From Dyella japonica DSM 16301 (GTDB lineage: Bacteria > Pseudomonadota > Gammaproteobacteria > Xanthomonadales > Rhodanobacteraceae), in NCBI RefSeq assembly GCF_001010355.1, contig NZ_JPLA01000023.1:62001-126000 (forward strand): 64,000 bases of DNA. Reading direction: 5' to 3'. Positions 28,563-36,959 of this stretch are shown here, one piece after another (positions within the stretch are counted from its first letter, which is position 1; each line of letters opens with the position of its first letter). The notes under the pieces were generated by a model, which had not been told where the DNA came from, did not search any database, and saw only the letters and a program-made list of their open reading frames with translations. The position numbers and the translations under genes are program-made.

Positions 28563-29708
28563 TTAATGAATCGCGACGCAGCCCCCCGACTGCGCCGCAA
28601 TCCATGCCTTGATCAATGCCACGCCTTCGCGGTGCACTGTGCTACGGCCCAGTTCCGGCATCATCACGCCCGGGTCGGCCGAATCCATCCGGTACGGCAG
28701 GATGGATTCGTCGGGCGAGCCGGGCACGACATCGAACAGATGATCGCCTGTGCCACGTCCCGCCGCGACCGGCGGCTTGCAGATGCCGAGATGGCGGTCT
28801 TCGGGCGCGCTCACATCCAGCGTCAGGGCGGTGGTGTTGGCCGCTCCCTTCGGGTTGTGGCAATGCCCGCAGTTGATATCCAGATATGCGCGTGCCCGGG
28901 CGTCGAGCGATGCGCGTTCGTCCATCCAATTGGCGTTGCGCGGCGCTTCGGCGGCAGCCGGCGCGCCGGTCAGATAGCCCACCTTGATGAGGTGCGCCAA
29001 TTCGTTCTCGTCGCCGGCCGCGTAGTGGTAGTCGCGATTGAGATGGCGCGCCTTCGGGCCGATCGGGTGGATCTTGCGCGTCACCCAATCCTGCGCGTGG
29101 CAGCTCGAGCACTGGCTTTCGTCGGGCACCACATAGTTGAAGTCTTCGCGCGCGTCGCTCGCATCCACCAGGGTCAGCGGCAGGACGGCACCGGTGCGTG
29201 CAAGCATCGCGTCGCTCTGGTCATCCTTCCACACATAGGGAATGGCCGCCCAGCCGGATTCGCGGCGCACCAGGATGCGCGTCTCGATCAGGTGCACATG
29301 CGACAGGTCCAGGCCTTCGCCGGCAAAGTCCTGCGAGCTGTCGTAGGTGCGTGCCACATCGGTGAACTTGCCGTCGGCGGCGCGCGGGTAATAGAACGTC
29401 TTGCTGATGATGGTGCCGACCGGGAAATCAAACGTATCGGTCGGGTCGTACTTGGCCGAGACACCCTTGGGCATCCAGATCGTGCGCAGCTTGTGCGCGT
29501 AATCGGTAAACAAGGGCGTGTTGAGGTCGTACGGCACCACGCCCTCGTTGAGCACCAGCTTGCCGCTGCGCACTTCGACCACGTGCCAGTCGCTCAACTT
29601 CGCCGGACGGCCATCCGCCTGGAATGCCACCGGGTCCAGACCCCGGTGGCAGGCACTCATCAGCATCAGTGCCGCCAGCATGCCGGCACACGCGAACCAC
29701 TTCATCAT
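28563..29708 (-). CDS. SO2930 family dihaem c-type cytochrome lipoprotein
   Basis: A 381-residue lipoprotein (lipobox MSAC, lipid Cys at residue 20) with two haem-binding CxxCH motifs, CSSCHAQDW and CGHCHNPKG. The N-terminal part (VPYDLNTPLFTDYAHKLRTI) and the order of motifs are those of the HNE_0200/SO2930 family, which is almost always encoded beside a parallel beta-helix lipoprotein, as here. The start ATG at 29708 has GAGG about 9 nt upstream and lies 11 nt after the beta-helix stop. It presumably transfers electrons at the outer membrane or in the periplasm; the partner and substrate are unknown. Confidence 0.92.
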   Translation of the reverse strand: MMKWFACAGMLAALMLMSACHRGLDPVAFQADGRPAKLSDWHVVEVRSGKLVLNEGVVPYDLNTPLFTDYAHKLRTIWMPKGVSAKYDPTDTFDFPVGTIISKTFYYPRAADGKFTDVARTYDSSQDFAGEGLDLSHVHLIETRILVRRESGWAAIPYVWKDDQSDAMLARTGAVLPLTLVDASDAREDFNYVVPDESQCSSCHAQDWVTRKIHPIGPKARHLNRDYHYAAGDENELAHLIKVGYLTGAPAAAEAPRNANWMDERASLDARARAYLDINCGHCHNPKGAANTTALTLDVSAPEDRHLGICKPPVAAGRGTGDHLFDVVPGSPDESILPYRMDSADPGVMMPELGRSTVHREGVALIKAWIAAQSGGCVAIH

Positions 29709-29719
29709 CTGCTGCAACC

Positions 29720-30958
29720 TCAGGCTTTCGGTTCCGGATCGAGCACAACCGGCGGCAGCTTGGGCAGCGTGCACTGGTACGGCTTGGTGTCGGTGCTGGG
29801 ATTCTTGTAATCGTGCGGACCATCGGCGTTGATCACGCCCACGTCGCCGTTCTGGATGCAGAAGCGGTCGCTGTCGGGCGGCAGGCCGTTGACCAGTTTC
29901 GTCTGGTCCACATAGCCGTCCCACAGGATGTCCGGGAACTTGCCGTTGAGTCCGAACACCGCGGTCTTCAAGGTCTTGAGCTTGAGGCCATCGGGCGAAT
30001 CGCCACCGCCCTTGAAGCGGTTGTCGTAGATGAAGATGCCCTTCGGGTAGGGGTTGTAATCGGCCGCCACACCCTTGGTGTTGTAGTAGTTGGTGGAGAA
30101 ATAACTGGAGATGATGACATTGGCGGTCTGGTTGTCGGCAATGTCGTTGTCGAAAATCTCCACCTTGTCGTTGGAGTTCACCACCACGCCCGAACCGCGC
30201 GGCACGCTGGCTACGGCGGCGCCCTTGGCGGCGAAGTTGTCGGTGTTGTTGCCGACGGTCTTGTTCTTGAACACGCGCGTGCTGTGGCCGGCCTGCGACA
30301 GGTTGGGCATGTTGAACACCAGGATGCCGCCAGTGTTGTTGGTGGCGGTGTTCTCGTACACGTCGGCATTGACCGAGTTTTCGATCTCAATGCCGGCCAC
30401 GTTGAATTCGGCGCGATTGCGGCGCACCACGATGTTGTTGGACTGTCCCACATAGATGCCGGCGTCGGAAGCGCCGATCACCACCGAGTCTTCCACCAGC
30501 ACGTTCTGCGTCTTCACCGGATACAGACCGTAGGCGCCGTTGGTGGTCTTGGGACCGCCAGTCCATTCCACGCGCACGCCGCGGATGGTGATGTTCTTGC
30601 CCTGGTTGATCTTGAGCGCGTCGCCCTTGGTGTCTTCCAGGGCGAGGTTTTCGATGGTGAAGTCGTTGGCGTTGACCAGCAGGCCTTCGGGACCGACCAC
30701 CTGGCCCTTGAACGACAGCACGGTCTTGTCCATGCCGGCGCCCTTGATGGTGACGCCGTCGGTGCGCAGGCTCAGGCCGCGCTGCAGGTGGTAGTGGCCG
30801 GCCGGGATATCGATGACGCTGCCCGGCTTGGCGTCGAGCAACTGCTGCTGCAGCTTGGCCTCGAACGAGGCGTCGCCGCTGCTCTGCGCGGTGGGTTCTT
30901 CATGGTTGCAGGCCGCCAGGGCCAGCGGTAGGGCGAGAATCAGATGGAACTTGCGCAT
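29720..30958 (-). CDS. Parallel beta-helix repeat lipoprotein (SO2931-type)
   Basis: A 412-residue lipoprotein (lipobox LAAC, Cys 17). From about residue 45 the sequence folds as a right-handed parallel beta-helix: regular coils such as GVTIKGAGMDKTVLSFKGQV, NITIRGVRVEWTGG, NVLVEDSVVIGASDAGIYVG, NNIVVRRNRAEFNVAGIEIE. Such helices bind or cleave polysaccharides, although this family has no proven activity. It forms a two-gene operon with the dihaem cytochrome. Confidence 0.9.
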   Translation of the reverse strand: MRKFHLILALPLALAACNHEEPTAQSSGDASFEAKLQQQLLDAKPGSVIDIPAGHYHLQRGLSLRTDGVTIKGAGMDKTVLSFKGQVVGPEGLLVNANDFTIENLALEDTKGDALKINQGKNITIRGVRVEWTGGPKTTNGAYGLYPVKTQNVLVEDSVVIGASDAGIYVGQSNNIVVRRNRAEFNVAGIEIENSVNADVYENTATNNTGGILVFNMPNLSQAGHSTRVFKNKTVGNNTDNFAAKGAAVASVPRGSGVVVNSNDKVEIFDNDIADNQTANVIISSYFSTNYYNTKGVAADYNPYPKGIFIYDNRFKGGGDSPDGLKLKTLKTAVFGLNGKFPDILWDGYVDQTKLVNGLPPDSDRFCIQNGDVGVINADGPHDYKNPSTDTKPYQCTLPKLPPVVLDPEPKA

Positions 30959-31336
30959 GGTCGCTTTCCTCCCCAGGAGCGCTGGCTGCGTGACAAGCCA
31001 CTGTCACGGAAACCGCGACACAGCAGGGAGGGGAGAACGGCCTTCGAAGGGGGGCAAATCGGCCAGTGTGACGGTCGTTTGAAATTCGTCGCGGTGGGGT
31101 TGGCGGTCGGCGGACCCTTTTGTGGTCAGAGCGCCATCAGGCCAAGCCCAGTCCCTGCAACGTTCCGTGAGATTGCCATGAAGCCCTCTGCGCTCAGATC
31201 CACCGGCATGGGGCCACCTTCAAACGACAAACCAGCACTTCGGCGGTCAATCCACAGGCTATTGGCCTGCAGCGAGAGCTGCAGGCCTGCCAGCGGGCCA
31301 TAACCTCACGCCCCGGGTTCCTGATGCTACCCGCGC
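30959..31336. other. Intergenic stretch with one strong stem-loop
   Basis: About 380 bp with no supported gene. The only structure is a perfect 10-bp stem at 31264-31287 (GGCCTGCAGC-GAGA-GCTGCAGGCC), about 50 nt past the stop of the MBL hydrolase gene. It has a GNRA-type loop but no T tract. Confidence 0.5.
31264..31287. other. Perfect 10-bp stem-loop with GAGA tetraloop
   Basis: Arms GGCCTGCAGC and GCTGCAGGCC are exact complements. It may protect or end the MBL hydrolase transcript on the minus strand, but a U tract is missing. Confidence 0.5.
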
Positions 31337-32320
31337 TTAGTGGATAGCGACATAGCTGGCCGGAATCCAGCTATAGCTGTTGTTGCCGGTAGCGCGGATG
31401 TGGCCCACGCCGGGGAACGACAAGTGGGCGCCGGCGATCCAGTAGCCTTGCTTGGCAGCGTCGGCCAACAACTTCAGACGGGCTGCTTCGGCAGACTTGC
31501 TGTCCGCATCGAAATGAATGGTGACCGTGGGTTGTGCAAACTGCACCGCGCCCACGTGAATCACATCACCCCAGGCCAGCAACTTCTGACCTTCGCTCTC
31601 GATCATGTAACCCGCGTGTCCAGGTGTGTGACCGGGCAGGGGCATGGACTTGATCCCAGGCAACAACTCGGCAGCGCCATCAAACGGTTTGTACCTGCCG
31701 GAGTCCACGTACGGCTTGAGTGCAGCCTGGGCGCCTTGGAAAAAGCCTTTGTCATCCTTTCCGGCCTTGTCCAGGTTGGCCTGGCTCAGCCAGAAATCGC
31801 CTTCGCGTTTGTCGGCTCTCACGACCGCGTTGGGAAACACGGCCTTGCCGTTGGCCACCAGGCCGCCAATGTGATCCGGATGCATGTGAGTGATGTAGAT
31901 CTCATCAACCTGTTCGGGGGTGTAGCCGGACGCCTTCAGCGCATCGACCATCTTGCCCAGGTTGGGGCCAAACAGTGCGCCTGCGCCGGTATCGATCAGC
32001 ACGAGCTTGTCGCCCGTATTGATCAGGAACGCATTGAAGTTCATCTCGTAAGGCATGCTGATGTAGTTCGCCGCAAGCGCCTTCTTCACCTGCTCAGGCG
32101 TGGTCTGTGTCAGCAACTGGTCGACGGGCAACGCCGTGGTGCCATCGGAGAGCGCGGTCACTTCGAACTTGCCAAGCATGAAACGGTAGTACGCCGCACC
32201 GGACTTCTTGACCTGCGCTGCCGCCGCATGGACCTGCTGCACTGGCGCTGCCACGGCGCCCAGGCCAAGGATCACGGCCATGGCAAGGCCGGCACGCATC
32301 AACACACCCGAAGATTTCAT
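31337..32320 (-). CDS. Secreted metallo-beta-lactamase-fold hydrolase (lactonase-like)
   Basis: A 327-residue protein with a signal peptide (LAMAVILGLGAVAAPVQQVHA). The MBL motif is THMHPDHIGG, the further ligands sit in GHTPGHAGYM and AWGDVIH, and a C-terminal His is in AGAHLSFPG. The fold and the start DTGAGALFGPN resemble AHL lactonase/alkylsulfatase-like MBL proteins found in the periplasm. It may hydrolyse lactones or esters, but the substrate is unknown. It is divergent from a TetR gene, and the shared spacer carries a perfect operator-like inverted repeat, so it is the probable TetR target. Confidence 0.9.
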   Translation of the reverse strand: MKSSGVLMRAGLAMAVILGLGAVAAPVQQVHAAAAQVKKSGAAYYRFMLGKFEVTALSDGTTALPVDQLLTQTTPEQVKKALAANYISMPYEMNFNAFLINTGDKLVLIDTGAGALFGPNLGKMVDALKASGYTPEQVDEIYITHMHPDHIGGLVANGKAVFPNAVVRADKREGDFWLSQANLDKAGKDDKGFFQGAQAALKPYVDSGRYKPFDGAAELLPGIKSMPLPGHTPGHAGYMIESEGQKLLAWGDVIHVGAVQFAQPTVTIHFDADSKSAEAARLKLLADAAKQGYWIAGAHLSFPGVGHIRATGNNSYSWIPASYVAIH

Positions 32321-32404
32321 TTTTTGTGACCTTATTGTTTGCAGGAGAGCAACCTAGGTACCTCGCGGCGTTGCACCGTCGAGGCGGGGAAGAGCGAGGT
32401 TTCA

Positions 32405-32430
32405 CATTGTGGACTGAATGGTCCACAATG
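32405..32430. promoter_or_regulatory. TetR-type operator between the MBL hydrolase and TetR genes
   Basis: CATTGTGGAC and GTCCACAATG are exact 10-bp complements separated by TGAATG. The palindrome lies 30 nt upstream of the TetR ATG and overlaps a plausible TTCACA-N17-CACAAT promoter for that gene. A size of 26 bp fits a TetR dimer pair. Confidence 0.85.
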
Positions 32431-32459
32431 CACCCACACGCTGTCAAGGTGATGACGTC

Positions 32460-33044
32460 ATGACCAAAACCATGTCCCGCGCTGGCCGACCTCGATCGTT
32501 CGATCAACAGGTGGCCCTGGGTGATGCCCTGGATGTGTTCTGGCGCAAAGGCTACGAGGCCACTTCGCTGGATGACCTCACCGAGGCAACCCAACTCAGC
32601 CGGTCAAGTTTTTACGCGGCCTTTGGCTCAAAGCGTGAGCTTCTGCTGCATGCCTATCGGCGCTATGCCGATGCTTTCTACGCCGACATGAAGACACTGG
32701 CGGATGAGCACGAGGATGCCAAGGCCGCCCTGCGCGCCATGATTAAAGCCCTGGTGGACGCGCGGCCCGATGATCGCGGCTGCTTTTGTGTGAATGCCAT
32801 CGTGGAGCTGGCCCCCAGCGACCCCGAGCTGGCTGAACTCGGTCGCGCGCATATCCAGCGTATGTGCGCACTGCTCGAAGAACTCATCACGCAATACGGC
32901 ACCCGGCGGCCTCTGGCGCGTGCTCAAGCCGCTACGTTGATGACATTGACCATGGGCAGCGCGGTGTTTCGCAGAGCCCTTGTCGCCGAGGACACGCTGA
33001 AATCGGTGCAAAAGCAGGCCCTCGGTTTGCTTGGCCTTACTTGA
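32460..33044 (+). CDS. TetR/AcrR family transcriptional regulator
   Basis: A 194-residue repressor. The helix-turn-helix is in YEATSLDDLTEATQLSRSSFYAAFGSKRELLLHAY, and the C-terminal half is the all-helical ligand-binding domain of the subgroup containing DRGCFCVNAIVELAPSDPEL. I chose the ATG at 32460 (MTKTMSRAGRPRSFD) because AAGGTGAT precedes it; the frame runs further upstream through the operator. It probably represses itself and the MBL hydrolase gene through the palindrome at 32405-32430. Confidence 0.92.
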   Translation: MTKTMSRAGRPRSFDQQVALGDALDVFWRKGYEATSLDDLTEATQLSRSSFYAAFGSKRELLLHAYRRYADAFYADMKTLADEHEDAKAALRAMIKALVDARPDDRGCFCVNAIVELAPSDPELAELGRAHIQRMCALLEELITQYGTRRPLARAQAATLMTLTMGSAVFRRALVAEDTLKSVQKQALGLLGLT

Positions 33045-33453
33045 GCCGCACTCATCCGGTGAAATTCGCCATGGGTCGGAAGCGGATCCTTGCGATTCCG
33101 GTCGCAGCAGGCCACTGCCTCGAGAAAACTTGCCAGGCCATATAATCGAACGCTGCGCACTCTTGCCTTGGCGATGACCAATTCTGGCCAGCGACATCAC
33201 GCCGCCGCGAGGCTGGCGCGCGCACTTCAAGACAAGCAAGTTCTTCCGCTGCGTTGAGCTTGGCGCGAGTTGAGCCCCACGCGATGCTTAGTCTCGCCAT
33301 CGCTGCATGAGCTGCAAATGTTCGGCCTCGTCACACAGGAAGCGTTCGCAGCAACTTTCATGCAGGACGTCAGGAAAAGTACGTAACCGGGTGCGTGCCA
33401 TCAGCGAAGTAGAAACGGGCCATTGCCCCAATGGCCTTCCCTGGAGACAAATC
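33045..33453. other. Intergenic stretch before the small peptide gene
   Basis: About 410 bp with no recognised gene, repeat or terminator. The last 20 bp hold the ribosome site (GGAG) of the small peptide gene. Confidence 0.4.
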
Positions 33454-33579
33454 ATGAAAAAGTACTTACGACCGGTAGTTGGTGTGCTGTCAGCTGCCAT
33501 GACGGTGACTGCGCCGTACGCGCAGGCAAATGCCAAGGACGTGCGGCTGCAGCCAGTGCCGCCAGTCAACACCAAGTAG
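33454..33579 (+). CDS. Very small secreted peptide (41 residues)
   Basis: ATG at 33454 is preceded by GGAG with a 7-nt spacing. The first 27 residues have the layout of a Sec signal peptide: two Lys, a hydrophobic stretch (PVVGVLSAAMTVTAP) and a small-residue cleavage site (AQANA). This leaves a mature peptide of about 14 residues (KDVRLQPVPPVNTK). I do not recognise it. It is 85 nt upstream of the esterase gene on the same strand, so co-expression is possible. It could also be the decayed start of a longer exported protein. Confidence 0.5.
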   Translation: MKKYLRPVVGVLSAAMTVTAPYAQANAKDVRLQPVPPVNTK

Positions 33580-33664
33580 GAATACTAAGAAACGCCGACT
33601 CGTATCGGCGTCCTGAATCAGCAATGCTTTCATTGGCGGTGCATCTTGCCGCGTAGGAGTATTT

Positions 33665-35314
33665 GTGGGTCAACATCAAAACAAGATCGCTGCCGCACTG
33701 CTGGCAGTGTGCGTAGCTGGCACCGGGATGGCGTGGACGGGGCTGGCACGGGCCGAGCAGGCCGCGCCGTCGCAGAGCCTGTTCCAGGTCGAACTGGATG
33801 GCGCCTCCCAGCAACCGGTGAGCGGTCGCCTGCTGCTATTTGCCAGCGAGGCGAAGGCGGCGAAAGGAGCGGCCAAGGATGGCAAGGTCGAGATGGTCGA
33901 TGCCAGTGCGTTTGATCCCAAGCAGGCCTCGATAGCGGCGCGCGAGGTAAGCCATCTGCAGCCAGGCCAGCAGGTGACGCTTGACGCCGATCAACTGGCA
34001 TTTCCGGGGGCTTTTTCCAAGCTGCCGCCGGGCGACTACCTGATGCAGGCGGTGCTCGATGTGGATCACGGCTATAACGTGGTCGACGGTCGTGGCGCCG
34101 GCGATCTGGTCAGCGAGGTGGTGTCGGTGCATTTGCCGGCCACCGCGGCACCGGTATTGAAGCTCACGCGTGTCTTGCCGGCGAGCGATCCGTGGATGCT
34201 ATCGGCCCAGACGCCGGCTGCGGTACGCCAATTGCTGCCGCAAGCGCGCGCGCATACACAGGCGATCGACTTTACCAGCCCTGCGCTGAGTGTTTTCTGG
34301 GGCCGCCCGATCGCCATGCGCGGCCGCGTACTGTTGCCGCCGGGCTACGACGCCCATGCCACCACACGCTACCCGACGGTGTATTACACGCATGGTTACA
34401 GTGGCAACAACGACCGCATGGTTCCCGTGCTGGCCAGTGTCTATGCGGCGATGAGCAAGGGCGAAATGCCGCCGATGATCTGGGTGTTCCTGGATGAGTC
34501 CGGCTACACCGGCACGGTGGAGTTCGCCGACTCGGTCAACAACGGCCCCTGGGGGCAGGCGCTGACCGCCGAGCTGATACCGGCGCTGGAGGCGAAGTAC
34601 CACATGGACGCCACGGCGAACGGGCGTTTCCTCAACGGCCATTCGTCCGGCGGCTGGGCCACACTATGGCTGCAGACGAACTACCCGTCCATGTTCGGCG
34701 GCACCTGGTCGACCTCGCCGGACCCCAGCGATTTCCACGATTTCGTTGGCGTGGATCTTTACGCGCCAAACGCCAACCTCTATCGCGATGCGCAGGGCAA
34801 GCCGCGGCCGTTTCTTCGTGATCAAGGCAAGGTGCTGGTCACGCTTGAAGAGTTTTCCAAGCAGGAGCGGGTGATCGGCGAGTACGGCGGCCAGATGTCC
34901 TCGTTCGAGTGGGTGTTCTCGCCGCGCGGCAAGGACGGTCGGCCGATGCCGATGTTCGATCGCGATACCGGCGCGGTCGATCCCAAGGTGATGAGCTACT
35001 GGCGTGACCACTACGACATCGCCTATCGCCTGCAGCAGCAATGGACGCAGCTGAAGGGCGACCTGGACGGCAAGATCCACCTCTACGTGGGCAGCGTCGA
35101 TAGCGCCTATCTGGAGGGCCCCGCGCATAAGTTGAAAGCGGTACTGGATGGCTTGGGTGCGAAGTCTGACTTCCGCTTCTTGCCCGCCAAAGGCCACTTC
35201 GATCTTTACACGCTGGGCGATGATCACTACGCGCTGCTGAAGGATATCAGCTGGCAGATGTACGAGGTCGCGCGGCCTGGCACCAAGGCGCCGGCGCCGT
35301 TGATTCTGCACTGA
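33665..35314 (+). CDS. Secreted esterase of the EstD/Fes type (alpha/beta-hydrolase-fold)
   Basis: A 549-residue protein with a signal peptide (AAALLAVCVAGTGMAWTGLA-RA). The N-terminal about 170 residues form a beta-rich domain. The catalytic part is a putative-esterase (PF00756-like) domain with YYTHGYSGNNDRM, the nucleophile in FLNGHSSGGWATLWL, and the catalytic His in AKGHFDLYTLG. The GTG start at 33665 has AGGAG 5-6 nt upstream. Such enzymes hydrolyse acyl, feruloyl or siderophore esters outside the cytoplasm; the substrate is unknown. A terminator follows. Confidence 0.88.
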   Translation: MGQHQNKIAAALLAVCVAGTGMAWTGLARAEQAAPSQSLFQVELDGASQQPVSGRLLLFASEAKAAKGAAKDGKVEMVDASAFDPKQASIAAREVSHLQPGQQVTLDADQLAFPGAFSKLPPGDYLMQAVLDVDHGYNVVDGRGAGDLVSEVVSVHLPATAAPVLKLTRVLPASDPWMLSAQTPAAVRQLLPQARAHTQAIDFTSPALSVFWGRPIAMRGRVLLPPGYDAHATTRYPTVYYTHGYSGNNDRMVPVLASVYAAMSKGEMPPMIWVFLDESGYTGTVEFADSVNNGPWGQALTAELIPALEAKYHMDATANGRFLNGHSSGGWATLWLQTNYPSMFGGTWSTSPDPSDFHDFVGVDLYAPNANLYRDAQGKPRPFLRDQGKVLVTLEEFSKQERVIGEYGGQMSSFEWVFSPRGKDGRPMPMFDRDTGAVDPKVMSYWRDHYDIAYRLQQQWTQLKGDLDGKIHLYVGSVDSAYLEGPAHKLKAVLDGLGAKSDFRFLPAKGHFDLYTLGDDHYALLKDISWQMYEVARPGTKAPAPLILH

Positions 35315-35393
35315 GCAGGGCCGGCTGCCGCCGTCGCCCTGGCAGCGTTTGCCCCGGAGGCATCGAGGGGCATCAAGCAGTGAGCATGAAGAG

Positions 35394-35421
35394 GGCCCGC
35401 CGATCGCGGGCCTTCTTCTCT
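35394..35421 (+). terminator. Rho-independent terminator after the esterase gene
   Basis: Stem GGCCCGC / GCGGGCC with a CGATC loop, followed by TTCTTCTCT. The stem is extended by the flanking gaagag/ttcttc pairing, so it could also end transcription from the LysR gene on the other strand. Confidence 0.8.
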
Positions 35422-35566
35422 GTCGCCGTCGAGATCGTCGCGATTGATCCCGCGGCCAGCCCACGTGTTTCGATCAAGGTTTTTGGTAGACACGATGGCA
35501 TCCATAGTGAAACTGCCTTGGCGCGCCACCCACGCCCCAGCAAGCAAGGCCAGCGGGTCATCGCGT

Positions 35567-36640
35567 CTACGGCGAATTTTTTCGGCCACCCTGGTGGATC
35601 GGCAAGGGCACGACATTGGCGACAGCGTGGATCGGCTCGTTCGCGGCCGTCGCCGGTGATGGGATGCCGGCAACGTATTGAAGGTCGAGTGCGCGGATCG
35701 CCTCGGTGACATAGTCGATGAACACGCGGATGCGTGCCGGCAGATGCTGCCTGCTCAGGTAGCACAGGTAATGGCCGCGATCGTCGGGTGCGAATGACTC
35801 AAGGCAGCTGACAAGCCGCCCCTCGCGCAGGTGATCGGCAACCTGATAGCCGGCGAGCTGCGCCATGCCGGCGCCGTCGAGCACGCTTTGCAGCACCAGT
35901 CCGGCGTCGTTGTAAGTACAGATCGATGGCGGCGCCAGCTTGCGTCGCTGGCCATCGACCTTGAACTCCCAGTCGGCTACGCGTCCTGAAGCCATGCGGA
36001 AGTTGATGCAGGTGTGTCCGGCCAGGTCATCCACGCGTTGCGGCGCGCCATATCGCCGGATATAGGCTGGGGAGGCGCACACCAGCATCTGCATCGGAAC
36101 CAGCCGCTTGGCGATGATCTGGCTGTCCTCGAGATGGCCGTCGCGGATGGCCACATCGACGCGGTCGGTGGTGAAGTCCGTGGGCCGGTCGTCGAGCAGC
36201 AGGTCCAGCGTGATCTCGGGATAGCGGGCGCGAAAATCCGTGAGCAGGGGCGCCACGATCTGGCGGCCGAAGCCCATCGAGGCGCTGATGCGCAGATGTC
36301 CTCGTGGCGGTCCTGCCCGCAGCTCGCGCATATCCTCAAGCGCCTGCACGATGCGCTGCACGCCGGGGTGGCAGTTCTCATAAAAAAGCTCGCCTTCCCG
36401 GGTCAGCGAGGTGCTGCGCGTGGTGCGAAGAAACAGCCTCGCGTTGAGCTGGGCCTCGAGCTTGCGGACACTGCGACTGACCGCGGAGCGCCCAATGCCG
36501 AGACGATCGGCCGCGCGCGCGAAACTCCCCTCGGTGGCGACGGCGATGAAGGCGACGACACCGGCATAGCTGGCCGTAAAGCTGGAGGCCAGCGTATCGG
36601 TGACATCGCCCTGGGGCTTGTCGAGAGGATTGAACGTCAT
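35567..36640 (-). CDS. LysR family transcriptional regulator
   Basis: A 357-residue LTTR, longer than the usual 300 because of N- and C-terminal extensions (about 28 and 35 residues). The helix-turn-helix is YAGVVAFIAVATEGSFARAADRLGIGRSAVSRSVRKLE, followed by the effector domain. It belongs to the CrgA-like subgroup (GHLRISASMGFGRQIVAPLL). I placed the start at the ATG at 36640. It is divergent from an NmrA-like oxidoreductase gene. A candidate ECF41-type promoter lies about 85 nt upstream (36724-36750). Confidence 0.9.
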   Translation of the reverse strand: MTFNPLDKPQGDVTDTLASSFTASYAGVVAFIAVATEGSFARAADRLGIGRSAVSRSVRKLEAQLNARLFLRTTRSTSLTREGELFYENCHPGVQRIVQALEDMRELRAGPPRGHLRISASMGFGRQIVAPLLTDFRARYPEITLDLLLDDRPTDFTTDRVDVAIRDGHLEDSQIIAKRLVPMQMLVCASPAYIRRYGAPQRVDDLAGHTCINFRMASGRVADWEFKVDGQRRKLAPPSICTYNDAGLVLQSVLDGAGMAQLAGYQVADHLREGRLVSCLESFAPDDRGHYLCYLSRQHLPARIRVFIDYVTEAIRALDLQYVAGIPSPATAANEPIHAVANVVPLPIHQGGRKNSP

Positions 36641-36723
36641 GGTCGCGATACCTACCCGAAGGCTGCCTGGCGAGCGGGTGGCGGCTCGTGGAACGCCATC
36701 ACCGGCTCCCCTCCTATGGCCTA

Positions 36724-36750
36724 GTCGTCTGGGGTGATGCTCTTGTGACA
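36724..36750 (-). promoter_or_regulatory. Candidate ECF41-type promoter (TGTCACA-N16-CGAC) upstream of the LysR gene
   Basis: On the minus strand TGTCACA (36750-36744) is followed after 16 nt by CGAC (36727-36724). The motif known for ECF41 sigma factors is TGTCACA with CGTC, so there is one mismatch in the -10. Its distance to the LysR start suits a promoter. Confidence 0.5.
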
Positions 36751-36959
36751 TCGGCGGTCGGACCGCGGCCGGAGAAGGCAGGACAGTTCGTTCGAGCGGG
36801 GATTGGTGCCTTATCGGCAATTTGACGTATACCTCTGTGCATCTACTGGCGCGCCGTGGCCTCACCTAGCATGGGCAGACCAGCGGCTGCGGTATCGCCT
36901 GCCGTGCCCCCGCATGCCGCGCCCGACCACGTTTAGACCGACGACCGTCGAGGTTCATC
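36751..36959. other. Remainder of the LysR/oxidoreductase divergent spacer
   Basis: The whole spacer 36641-36959 is 319 bp with no gene. Besides the ECF41-like site it holds the ribosome site of the oxidoreductase gene. I saw no clear sigma-70 pair or strong LTTR palindrome. Confidence 0.4.
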
